Below are positions 17,708 to 25,103 of a DNA stretch of 64,000 nucleotides, in pieces (position 1 is the stretch's first letter; each line of letters starts with the position of its first letter). Under the pieces are notes generated by a model, which was not told where the DNA came from, made no database searches, and saw only the letters and a list, made by a program, of their open reading frames with translations. This DNA comes from Salinibacter grassmerensis (lineage in GTDB: Bacteria > Bacteroidota > Rhodothermia > Rhodothermales > Salinibacteraceae), in NCBI RefSeq assembly GCF_947077765.1, contig NZ_CAMTTF010000003.1, positions 62,001-126,000 of the forward strand. Direction: 5' to 3'. The translations under genes were made by a program, and so were the position numbers.

Positions 17708-18004
17708 CTAGATCCAGATGATTGACCCCAGGCAGAAGCATCCGCCGAGCACGGTCAACATGAGACCGGAGATCAGGTCCGGCACGTGGGTCATCAAAAC
17801 GCTGTCTTCGCTGGTCCTCGAGTCTCCAGTGAGTCCCTTTCTCAATAGGTCGACTCCGAAGAAGAGCCAAACTCCACCGATGGTGTTCATACACAAGAAG
17901 ACAACTGGATGCTCCACGAATTCATCACCGCCGACTTGGCTGTCTGAGGCCATCGGAGAGGTCATTACGCCGAACAATGTAGGAGGGCGCAGTCGCTTTT
18001 GCAC
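17708..18004 (-). CDS. Putative small membrane protein
   Basis: Possible 98-residue protein with two strongly hydrophobic segments (VVFLCMNTIGGVWLFFGV and LISGLMLTVLGGCFCLGSIIWI in two parts) separated by a polar loop with DSRTSEDS. This is a sensible topology for a small integral membrane protein. An internal Met (17968, MTSPMASDSQVGG) may be the true start. It lies between the two recombinase genes on the same strand. No family recognised. A chance frame cannot be excluded. Confidence 0.4.
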   Translation of the reverse strand: MQKRLRPPTLFGVMTSPMASDSQVGGDEFVEHPVVFLCMNTIGGVWLFFGVDLLRKGLTGDSRTSEDSVLMTHVPDLISGLMLTVLGGCFCLGSIIWI

Positions 18005-18081
18005 ATGGGCCGTTCAGTGATCTGCATTGACCACATCAGCAACTCGTGCAATGCACAGCAGCAACATAGACCGATGGCCGC

Positions 18082-18117
18082 AAAAACGCAACATAACGCT
18101 TATTATGTACCGTTATT
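18082..18117. other. dif-like recombination core site
   Basis: An imperfect inverted repeat of 15-bp arms (12 of 15 positions match) around a 6-bp centre. The left arm is AAAAACGCAACATAA (18082-18096), the spacer CGCTTA (18097-18102) and the right arm TTATGTACCGTTATT (18103-18117). The inner bases CATAA-N6-TTATGT are the same as in the E. coli dif site, and the 11-6-11 layout is what XerC/XerD-type recombinases cut. It lies 34 bases beyond the stop of one tyrosine recombinase gene and 452 bases upstream of another. Alternatives are an integrase attachment site, a plasmid-type resolution site or an AT-rich operator. Confidence 0.55.
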
Positions 18118-18123
18118 ACAGAG
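18110..18123 (+). repeat. Dispersed polar motif, copy 4 (degenerate, overlaps the dif-like right arm)
   Basis: CCGTTATTACAGAG, 12/14 to the consensus. It overlaps the outer half of the right arm of the dif-like site. Confidence 0.45.
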
Positions 18124-18150
18124 GAGCACTTTGAGACCTGTACGCGGTCC

Positions 18151-19059
18151 CTAGCCGTCTTTGAGCACCCCCGACACGTCCATCTCAATGTACGCCGCCG
18201 CGCTGTCTTGGAGCGTGCCCCCGGCGGTGTCCGTGTCGTGAACCTGAGCTGCCGCGGCCGAATTCCCGAACCGTCCGTGAGCCTGAATCTGCGCGAGCGA
18301 CGCACCGCCATCGGCCGCGAGACGTAGCCCGGTGCGGCGCAACGCGTCGATCGTGAGCGGGCCGGCCCCAGCGGACTCTCCGGCTCGCCGGACGATCGTG
18401 TACAGCGCGTCTGCCGATAGAGGCTCCCCGTGGTTTCGGTTGCTTGCTGACCGCCACAGCGGTCCTGCGGTCACCCCGAACTGGGCTTTCACCTTGTCGA
18501 CTATATCGACCACCTGATCGGGAATGCGAACGTATTCGGCTCCCGCGTCCGCGTTGCCCACCTCGAGAATCCAATGTCGGCCCAGGGGCCGGATGTCTTC
18601 GACCTCAATTCCCGCGACCTCGCTCCGTCGCAGGGCCAAATGGACGATTATGAGGATAATCGCCTGATCTCGAAGTCCAGCCTCTTCGGACGCGCCGGCC
18701 GCCTCCAGTACGTCACGCACCTCCAGCTTTGTCAGCACACGCTCGGATGAGGACGCGTTCTCTGGAGGCATCGGCTCTACGTCGGGATGACGGGCGGGGT
18801 TGCGGTCGTGGACGTTTTCCGTCATCGCCCAATCGAAAAACGAGCGGAGTGCTGCGAGACGCCGCCGTTGAGTGCCTGCTGCGAGGTTGAGGTCACGCAT
18901 TGTTCGGACGAGCGCGCGGATGTCCTCGTGCGTGACTGCCTGCACGAGGTCGGCCTCTACGTCTTGCTTCTCCGAAAAGAACGTACGCAGGTCCGTCCGA
19001 TACGCTCGGCGGGTTTGGTATGAGGAGAGGCTGTCTAAGAATGAGTCGAGAAGATCCAT
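18151..19059 (-). CDS. Tyrosine-recombinase homologue lacking most catalytic residues
   Basis: Protein of 302 residues with the standard two-domain layout: an N-terminal core-binding domain (SYQTRRAYRTDLRTFF, TQRRRLAALRSFFDWAM) and a recombinase-like catalytic domain. The first arginine is kept (R144, LALRRSEVAGIE) and so is the second (R241, TIDALRRTG). The beta-hairpin lysine is lost (GNADAGAEYVRIP), the HxxR histidine is Asp (D238), the second histidine is Arg (R263 in AHGRFGNS), and the nucleophilic tyrosine position is Gln (Q272). It probably binds DNA without cutting, perhaps as a partner of the complete recombinase at 16545-17630 or as a decayed integrase. The gene is bracketed by related AT-rich sites. 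Confidence 0.8.
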   Translation of the reverse strand: MDLLDSFLDSLSSYQTRRAYRTDLRTFFSEKQDVEADLVQAVTHEDIRALVRTMRDLNLAAGTQRRRLAALRSFFDWAMTENVHDRNPARHPDVEPMPPENASSSERVLTKLEVRDVLEAAGASEEAGLRDQAIILIIVHLALRRSEVAGIEVEDIRPLGRHWILEVGNADAGAEYVRIPDQVVDIVDKVKAQFGVTAGPLWRSASNRNHGEPLSADALYTIVRRAGESAGAGPLTIDALRRTGLRLAADGGASLAQIQAHGRFGNSAAAAQVHDTDTAGGTLQDSAAAYIEMDVSGVLKDG

Positions 19060-19106
19060 GTGAACGACCTGTACCTACGATAAAACATTTCACAACGCAC
19101 ACATCA

Positions 19107-19134
19107 GACAACGATAACAAAATTTATCATGTAC
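19107..19134. other. Second ATAA-N6-TTAT site upstream of the degenerate recombinase gene
   Basis: Left part GACAACGATAA, centre CAAAAT, right part TTATCATGTAC. The inner GATAA/TTATC arms are perfect; the outer arms match poorly. Its TTATCATGTAC (19124-19134) matches TTATTATGTAC (18100-18110) of the first site in the same orientation at 10 of 11 bases. It could be a recombinase or regulator binding site, or the promoter region of the gene at 18151-19059. Confidence 0.35.
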
Positions 19135-19194
19135 AAACGCCAGCACGGCCCTGATGAAGCAAGAGCCGTACTGGAGAATCTAGTCCGCAGGACT

Positions 19195-20409
19195 TTATCC
19201 GGTCTCGGTCGCCGTGACGTCTGCCTCGTATCGGAAGATGGCCGCGACACTACGGCCGCCCGGCATTTCATCGGGAGACAAAACGTGCACCGAGGCCCCA
19301 CTCAAATAAGATTTGAGGGCAGCGTAGTTCAGAAGGTCTCCGTCCCCGGGCTCTTGCGATTCGTGCACCCTGACCGTGTTGCTATCGGGATCAAACCGTC
19401 CCCATCGATACTGACCTTGCGGAACGAAGAGCGTGTCCACACGGCCGTACGCGCAGGCAGGGACAATTTCGTGAAAGTCGTCGGAGGCAAGGTCCGCGTG
19501 TTCGTGGTACAGGTCCTCAAAGCGGTCGAGCTTCTGTTTCTGTACGGTCTGTAGGACCGACTCGACCACCGACCACGCTTCACGGTGTAGCTCTTTCAGC
19601 TCCAGCTGCTCTGGGTTTCCCGCGATGATATTGTCGTCCACGAGGTGCGGAAAGTTGTTCACGCTCTTGTAGAGCGGGAGGTACTCGGACACCCCAGCCA
19701 GGACCAGCGGGGCCTCCTCGCCTCCAATAAAGTCCGTCACGCTCTCGTCGATGCGTCGGAAGAATCGCTTGAGCTGGTCCTTAGGCTCACGGCTCTGGTC
19801 TTCGGAGGATCCGTGCCCGTGTTGCATCTGGCTGGCCTCCCCCCCATCCGGCGAAGACGGTGCTGCTTGTGTGTGCGATTGAAGTCCTTGCTCGGGGGGC
19901 TCCTCGTACTGCTGGACGGCCGTTACGATGTCGGAGGGAATCTCGGCGGCCTCCACCTCACTGATGGCCTGATGCGTCCCCTGATAGAGCCGGACGTCGT
20001 TTTGGCTCAGCGCAAGCAGGTAGTAGCGGCTGTTGGACGCGATCAGGGGAAAAAGGGGTTTTAAGTGAAAGCGATCCTCAACGATGGCCACCTCCTCGAA
20101 CGGGAGCGGAAGGCGGTAGAACTCGGACGTATCGGTGGTCAAGAACACCGCGAGCCCCTCGCTCAGCTCGCGCCAAAACCCAGGCCGGTCGAGCAGTTGG
20201 CGAGCCTCTCCCAGAATATCGTCAATATCGGATTCTCGGTATTCCTGCTCACGGAGCTGATCCCGGACGTCCCGGAGGAGGTTTTTAAACCGGGTTGTGT
20301 TTTGGGACCAGTCGGACCGAAACCGATGCGTTGGCATGTAGATCGAAATGCAAAGATCATCGTCCAACTGGGCAAGGCGTTTCAGCTCATCGCGGTTAAA
20401 AAGGTCCAT
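19195..20409 (-). CDS. BaeRF3-like protein (bacterial eRF1-fold family)
   Basis: Protein of 404 residues that reads like the bacterial release-factor-1-fold (baeRF) families. It opens with LCISIYMPTHRFRSDWSQNT and RFKNLLRDVRDQL. The middle domain has YYLLALSQNDVRLYQG. A later SVTDFIGGEEAPLVLAGV and LPLYKSVNNFPHL lead to a C-terminal domain with VDTLFVPQGQYRWGRFD. A Gln/His/Ser/Asp-rich linker of about 50 residues breaks the middle. These proteins are thought to act on ribosomes (stress or hibernation-type roles), which I take from the family only. The assignment is by motif memory, not a profile search. It is monocistronic here. Confidence 0.65.
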   Translation of the reverse strand: MDLFNRDELKRLAQLDDDLCISIYMPTHRFRSDWSQNTTRFKNLLRDVRDQLREQEYRESDIDDILGEARQLLDRPGFWRELSEGLAVFLTTDTSEFYRLPLPFEEVAIVEDRFHLKPLFPLIASNSRYYLLALSQNDVRLYQGTHQAISEVEAAEIPSDIVTAVQQYEEPPEQGLQSHTQAAPSSPDGGEASQMQHGHGSSEDQSREPKDQLKRFFRRIDESVTDFIGGEEAPLVLAGVSEYLPLYKSVNNFPHLVDDNIIAGNPEQLELKELHREAWSVVESVLQTVQKQKLDRFEDLYHEHADLASDDFHEIVPACAYGRVDTLFVPQGQYRWGRFDPDSNTVRVHESQEPGDGDLLNYAALKSYLSGASVHVLSPDEMPGGRSVAAIFRYEADVTATETG

Positions 20410-20474
20410 GAGCGCAAACAGGAATGATGAGGAGTAGACGAGGGAGTTGGGACGGTGCAGGGACGCGCCCTGGG

Positions 20475-21113
20475 CTACCGGGCAGGTTCTTCCCGCAGCA
20501 CAGCACGGACGGGGGCCGCATCGCCCTCCATAATTTTGAGCGGCAGTGCAATCAACTCGTAGCGTCCTGGCGGCACGTCTGCTAGGACGAGCCCTTCGAG
20601 ATTTACGATGCCAGTGTCCAGCAACGCACGGTGAGCAGAAAGGTCTGTGCTGTCGAGCGGATCAACAGACGGTGCGTCCGTCCCCACCAGCACGGTACCG
20701 ACGTCTGAGAGAGCATGAATCGTGTCCGGATGAATTGGAACCACGGCGTCGGGCCACTCGTCGGCCGCAGAGACACTGTCGGAGGTTTTGAACAGAACCC
20801 GCTCCACTCCCGTCTCGTCAAACTGCCTGACATGCTCTGGACGTATCGACGAGGCGTCCTCTTCCACCTCAACGACCTGTGCCGGCCCGATAAAAGCGTT
20901 TAGCGGCAGGTCATCGGTCGTGTCGCCGTGATTATCGACGTGAAGAGGGGCGTCGACGTGAGTCCCCGTGTGTGTGCTCAGATGGATGGAGCCCAGATTA
21001 ACGGATGCCCCGTCTTGATCGAGACGAACGGTCCAGTCCCACTCGACCGCCTGATCACCAGGCCACACGGCCGTTGCCGGAGAGATGCGTTGGGAAATGT
21101 CGATGGGGGCCAT
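20475..21113 (-). CDS. Cyclase-family metal-dependent hydrolase (kynurenine formamidase-like)
   Basis: Protein of 212 residues in the cyclase/KynB family. ATAVWPGDQAVEW near the start and the metal site HTGTHVDAPLHVDNHG are diagnostic. The later ALLDTGIVNLEGLVLADVPPGRYELIALPLKI matches the C-terminal core of KynB-type enzymes. KynB hydrolyses N-formylkynurenine, but relatives act on isatin and other substrates and no tryptophan-degradation genes are adjacent, so the substrate is open. The start ATG at 21113 is 14 bases from the next upstream gene, suggesting co-transcription. Confidence 0.8.
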   Translation of the reverse strand: MAPIDISQRISPATAVWPGDQAVEWDWTVRLDQDGASVNLGSIHLSTHTGTHVDAPLHVDNHGDTTDDLPLNAFIGPAQVVEVEEDASSIRPEHVRQFDETGVERVLFKTSDSVSAADEWPDAVVPIHPDTIHALSDVGTVLVGTDAPSVDPLDSTDLSAHRALLDTGIVNLEGLVLADVPPGRYELIALPLKIMEGDAAPVRAVLREEPAR

Positions 21114-21127
21114 TCGGCGGAGAGGAC

Positions 21128-21358
21128 TTACGCAGATTCTCGTTCGGGGAGGTCAGGGGTCCGAACTGGCCCATCGTGCTGTGGGCGGCGGTCCCCCGAG
21201 AATGAGGGCGGCGGCGGCGCTGGGTGCCATCGCGGCCCACCCGGAGGCCCTCCCGACGAGCCCGAATCATCGCTCCAAATGAAGTGCCACAGGAGCGTCC
21301 CGAGGATGATCGGGCCGAAGGCAACGAAGAAACTAAGAACCTGGTAGATCCAGTTCAT
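21128..21358 (-). CDS. Hypothetical one-helix membrane protein with Pro-rich tail
   Basis: A 76-residue protein taken from ATG 21358. One membrane helix (IYQVLSFFVAFGPIILGTLL) is followed by WHFIWSDDSG and a low-complexity tail rich in Pro, Gly, Arg and Ser. An ATG at 21430 is in frame but adds a non-typical stretch. It lies directly upstream of the cyclase gene on the same strand. I do not recognise a family. Confidence 0.55.
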   Translation of the reverse strand: MNWIYQVLSFFVAFGPIILGTLLWHFIWSDDSGSSGGPPGGPRWHPAPPPPSFSGDRRPQHDGPVRTPDLPERESA

Positions 21359-21555
21359 GGCCGGCGAGCAGAGGTATATGGACTGGGGCCGTGAGCGAAC
21401 GCCAATCGTCACGTGGTACAGAAACTTCACTACGCCTTAATGGTCACGCACAAACGACACAACGGTTTCGGAAACTATCCGCCCGCACCGTGAAAATGAC
21501 GTGCCTGGGCGTTTTCTTATAGTACTGTTTCATTCCCCGTAGTACATCTACTTTT

Positions 21556-23088
21556 ATGCCCACCGACTACGACCTAATCACCATTGGGGCAGGACACAAT
21601 GGACTGATCACGAGCGCCTACGTAGCGCAGGCTGGCTACCGCGTCGCGGTGTTCGAAGAACGAGAGATGGTAGGAGGGGCGGTGTCCACCAAGGAGCTTT
21701 TTCCAGGGTACCAGATTGACCTCGGAGGGAGTGCCCATATCCTCATCCGGCAAACCCCCATCGTTGAGGAGCTCGAACTCGAGCAGTACGGCCTCACGTA
21801 CATCGAGCTCGACCCAATGTTTGTTGCGCCGTTTCCCGACGGCGACGTGATCTATTTCTATCGAGATCTGGATCGCACCGTCGATCACCTTGAACGACTC
21901 TTTCCCGGTGAGGGCAAAGCGTACCGCAAATTCGTGACGGATTGGATCGGGTTTGCCCGCACCATGCGGGACATCTTTCTTACCTCCCCCAGTCCCTTAC
22001 AGCTCGGGAAGAAATTCATCAGTGGGGCAAGCTCTCCCCTGTCCTGGCAGGAGGAGTTGCGTCACATCCTGCGCCCGTATCAGGAGGTTCTTGGCTCCTA
22101 CTTTGAGGAAGAGAAGCTGCAAACGGCGATCGCCTGGATGGCGGCCCAATCGGGCCCCCCTCCAACCGATCCCCTAACCGGGCCCTTTGCGCTGTGGCAC
22201 CCGCTGTACCACGAAGGAGGTGTGGCACGCCCTGAAGGGGGGTCTGGCGAGCTCACCCAGGCACTCAAGCGTCACATCGAGGCCCACGGGGGCGACATTT
22301 ACACCGATGCGCCCGTCGAAAAAATCCTGGTCAACCACGAGAACGCAGAGGGCATTCGGGTCAACGGGACCTCCTACACCAGCCGGGCCGTGTGCTCGGC
22401 CACTCACGCAAAAGAAACGTTCGATCACCTCCTCCCTGCCCGGCATCGCCCGGACGAAGCCGATGGGCTTCGAATTGGAAATGGATTCGGGGCGATGATG
22501 CGTCTGGCGCTCGACGAGCCCGTGTCCTACGAGGCAACCTCAGACGACCAGAAGGCGCGAACGGGGCTACAGCTGCTCTGTCGTGACATGACGCAGCTTC
22601 GAGGCGCCTACGGGGATCATCTGGCCGGCCGGCCGGCGCAGGACCCTCCTCTGATCGCGATGACATTCTCCGCGGCAGATGATACACTTGCTCCTCCAGG
22701 GGGAGAGGTGCTTTGGCTCTGGGGGCAGTACTTTCCCTATGAGTTGGCCAACGGGCACGAATGGCCGGACATTGCTGAAGGGGTCGCGGACACATTGCTC
22801 ACGCAATTCGAGCAGTACGCACCCGGGACGCGAGAGTCGATTGTCGGTCAGTTGTTTCAGCATCCAGAGTGGCTAGAGAAGCATCTGGGGCTGTACCGGG
22901 GAAACGTGATGCACCTTGAGATGAGCATTGACCAAATGTTTTCGGCGCGCCCTCTATTCGGGTCTTCGAACTATCAGGGGCCTGTAGACGATCTTTTCCT
23001 GACGGGTGCGAGTACACATCCGGGTGGGGGAATCATGGGAGCGTCCGGGCGCAATGCCGCGCGTGTCGTGCTGAAGAACGTAGCGTGA
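21556..23088 (+). CDS. CrtI/CrtO-type FAD-dependent carotenoid oxidoreductase
   Basis: Flavoprotein of 510 residues in the phytoene-desaturase superfamily. The N-terminal dinucleotide fold is ITIGAGHNGLITSAYVAQAG, followed by VFEEREMVGGAVSTKELFPGY. The C-terminal FAD-closing segment is DDLFLTGASTHPGGGIMGASGRNAARVV. The GAGHNGL start and the AHILIRQTP segment resemble CrtO-type beta-carotene 4-ketolases more than CrtI desaturases. A 4-keto ring is needed for salinixanthin-like antenna carotenoids, so ketolase is my favoured role. A desaturase or PYROXD2-like role is possible. The lycopene cyclase gene starts 38 bases after it. Confidence 0.78.
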   Translation: MPTDYDLITIGAGHNGLITSAYVAQAGYRVAVFEEREMVGGAVSTKELFPGYQIDLGGSAHILIRQTPIVEELELEQYGLTYIELDPMFVAPFPDGDVIYFYRDLDRTVDHLERLFPGEGKAYRKFVTDWIGFARTMRDIFLTSPSPLQLGKKFISGASSPLSWQEELRHILRPYQEVLGSYFEEEKLQTAIAWMAAQSGPPPTDPLTGPFALWHPLYHEGGVARPEGGSGELTQALKRHIEAHGGDIYTDAPVEKILVNHENAEGIRVNGTSYTSRAVCSATHAKETFDHLLPARHRPDEADGLRIGNGFGAMMRLALDEPVSYEATSDDQKARTGLQLLCRDMTQLRGAYGDHLAGRPAQDPPLIAMTFSAADDTLAPPGGEVLWLWGQYFPYELANGHEWPDIAEGVADTLLTQFEQYAPGTRESIVGQLFQHPEWLEKHLGLYRGNVMHLEMSIDQMFSARPLFGSSNYQGPVDDLFLTGASTHPGGGIMGASGRNAARVVLKNVA

Positions 23089-23126
23089 GTGATCATCCGC
23101 TCCAGATCAGATATCAATACCGCTGA

Positions 23127-23882
23127 ATGAGCTACCTTTCGTTCCATCTGGTCTTCCTGGTGCCTCCGATCCTCCTAATGGTGGCGTTCCACCGGCGTCC
23201 GAGACAGATGGAGAACGACCTGCGAGTCGACTTAGCGATTCCAATTGTCTGCCTGATCGCGTTCACCTACACGACCCCCTGGGACAACTACCTCGTTGCC
23301 CAGGAGGTGTGGTGGTATGGCGCCAACCGGGTGGTAGGGACCATCGGGTATGTGCCCATTGAGGAATACATGTTCTTCGTGCTACAACCGATCCTAACTG
23401 GGCTTTTTCTCTACCAGTACCTGTACCGGGTCTCGCCGACGACGAGCACGTACTCCTCGACGGCATCTTGGGGCGGAGCAGCAATTTTCGGCGGAATTAC
23501 CGGGCTCGGGGCGTTCTTACTCATGGACGGCCGCCCGTCAACGCTCTATCTCGCCCTCATCCTGGTGTGGGCTCCACCCATCCTGGCGGGCATGTGGCTC
23601 TACGATGGAGAAACGCTTTGGGCCTTCCGCGGCAGTGTATTTACCACGACGGCTCTTCCGACGGCCTACCTTTGGGTGGCGGATGCGGTGGCGATCCACT
23701 CTAAGATTTGGACGATCTCGCCGGAGTTCACGATTGGCGCTTCGGTACTCGGATTGCCCCTGGAGGAAGCATTGTTTTTCCTGTTCACGAACCTCCTAGT
23801 CGTGCAGGGAATCCTCCTACTTTTGTATGGGTCGCACAGGGCGGTCACCCCCCAACAAGAACCACGCATTTCTTCATCCTGA
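23127..23882 (+). CDS. Lycopene beta-cyclase, CrtYcd-type membrane protein
   Basis: Integral membrane protein of 251 residues with about seven hydrophobic segments. It carries two tandem lycopene-cyclase domains. The first has FTYTTPWDNYL and GYVPIEEYMFFVLQP; the second has LPLEEALFFLFTNLLVVQG. The conserved PxE(E) pairs before FF are the family signature of the bacterial/archaeal CrtYc+CrtYd type. It should cyclise lycopene ends to beta rings, giving beta- or gamma-carotene for retinal and antenna carotenoids. It lies between the CrtO-like gene and the rhodopsin on the same strand. Confidence 0.88.
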   Translation: MSYLSFHLVFLVPPILLMVAFHRRPRQMENDLRVDLAIPIVCLIAFTYTTPWDNYLVAQEVWWYGANRVVGTIGYVPIEEYMFFVLQPILTGLFLYQYLYRVSPTTSTYSSTASWGGAAIFGGITGLGAFLLMDGRPSTLYLALILVWAPPILAGMWLYDGETLWAFRGSVFTTTALPTAYLWVADAVAIHSKIWTISPEFTIGASVLGLPLEEALFFLFTNLLVVQGILLLLYGSHRAVTPQQEPRISSS

Positions 23883-23930
23883 CACGTAACTTCTCCCTCA
23901 CAATTTGCGGGCCGGCTATCTGTGATTTCA

Positions 23931-23963
23931 TTGGAAGTCGCGGAGGATGACGCTTATCGTTTG
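23931..23963 (+). promoter_or_regulatory. Possible rhodopsin promoter (Bacteroidota-type)
   Basis: TTG at 23931-23933 and TATCGTTTG at 23955-23963 resemble the -33 TTG and -7 TAnnTTTG elements of Bacteroidota, though the -7 element has one extra base. They sit in the 225-base gap before the rhodopsin gene, leaving a leader of about 140 bases. I see nothing else in that gap. Confidence 0.3.
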
Positions 23964-24107
23964 ACTAGTGGTTCCCAGTTTTTCACTCGCTAACAGGAGC
24001 ATTCGCGGTACCGCTTCCGTCAGCAAAATAGCTGGGATGACTCCGGGCGCCTCTGCAAGGCGTTCGGGCTCACTCACACTATCACCCAATCAACCGAGAC
24101 ATACCTT

Positions 24108-24935
24108 ATGCTACAAGAACTTCCTGCACTGACGCCGGGCCAGTATAGCCTGGTGTTCAACATGTTCTCTTTCACCGTTGCGACCATGACGGCGTCCTTC
24201 GTGTTCTTCGTCCTGGCTCGCAAGAACCTGGCGCCGAAGTATCGGATCTCGATGATGGTTTCGGCCCTAGTGGTGTTCATTGCCGGGTACCACTACTTCC
24301 GAATCACAAGTAGCTGGGAGGCCGCCTACACCCTAAACGCCGCGGCTGGCATGTACGAACCCACCGGTGAGCTCTTCAATGACGCCTACCGTTACGTAGA
24401 CTGGCTCCTCACGGTGCCGCTGCTGGTCGTTGAGCTGGTGCTCGTCATGGGCCTGCCCAAGAACGAGCGTGGCCCGCTGGCTGCGAAGCTTGGCTTTGCC
24501 GCGGCGCTGATGATCGCGCTGGGCTACCCCGGAGAGGTAAGCGAGAATGCGGCTCTCTTCGGTACCCGTGGTCTCTGGGGCTTCCTCAGCACCCTTCCCT
24601 TCGTTTACATCCTGTACGTACTGTTCACTCAGTTGGGAGACACAATCCAGCGACAGAGCAGCCGCGTGTCGACACTTCTCGGCAACGCCCGGCTTCTGCT
24701 TCTGGCTACTTGGGGCTTCTACCCAATTGCGTACATGATTCCGATGGCATTTCCTGAGGCGTTCCCGAGCAACACGCCGGGAACCATCGTGGCCCTTCAG
24801 GTCGGATACACAATCGCAGATGTCCTTGCGAAGGCCGGATACGGTGTGATTATCTACAACATCGCCAAGGCCAAGTCCGAGGAGGAAGGCTTCAACGTGA
24901 ACGAAATGGTGGAGCCGGCCACGGCCAGTGCGTAA
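24108..24935 (+). CDS. Xanthorhodopsin-type light-driven proton pump
   Basis: Seven-helix retinal protein of 275 residues. H62 (AGYHYFRI) and D98 (YRYVDWLLTVPLL) form the proton-acceptor pair, and E109 (VVELVLVMG) is the donor. K242 (VLAKAGYG) binds retinal. G158 (RGLWGFLSTLP) is the small residue that, in Salinibacter ruber xanthorhodopsin (G156), leaves room for the carotenoid antenna ring. All positions after the B-C loop are shifted by +2 because TLNAAAGMY carries two more residues than I recall for the S. ruber protein. It pumps protons out of the cell in light. Carotenoid genes lie upstream and a strong terminator follows. Confidence 0.96.
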   Translation: MLQELPALTPGQYSLVFNMFSFTVATMTASFVFFVLARKNLAPKYRISMMVSALVVFIAGYHYFRITSSWEAAYTLNAAAGMYEPTGELFNDAYRYVDWLLTVPLLVVELVLVMGLPKNERGPLAAKLGFAAALMIALGYPGEVSENAALFGTRGLWGFLSTLPFVYILYVLFTQLGDTIQRQSSRVSTLLGNARLLLLATWGFYPIAYMIPMAFPEAFPSNTPGTIVALQVGYTIADVLAKAGYGVIIYNIAKAKSEEEGFNVNEMVEPATASA

Positions 24936-24977
24936 CGCACTAGTCCTCCCCTTCTGTTGAAGGGACCGGAATACTCG

Positions 24978-25011
24978 CCCGCCGTCGGAAAACTCCGACG
25001 GCGGGTTTTTT
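24978..25011 (+). terminator. Rho-independent terminator of the rhodopsin gene
   Basis: Perfect 11-bp stem CCCGCCGTCGG (24978-24988) / CCGACGGCGGG (24995-25005) with loop AAAACT and a run of six T (25006-25011), 42 bases after the rhodopsin stop. Confidence 0.95.
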
Positions 25012-25103
25012 ATGTGGATGCCCTGCGCCAGCTCCGAAAACATCTCCGAGGATCAGTAATTGGGGGAGTCCTTCCGTTGCTTGTAGACTCAACTAACAAC
25101 GAA

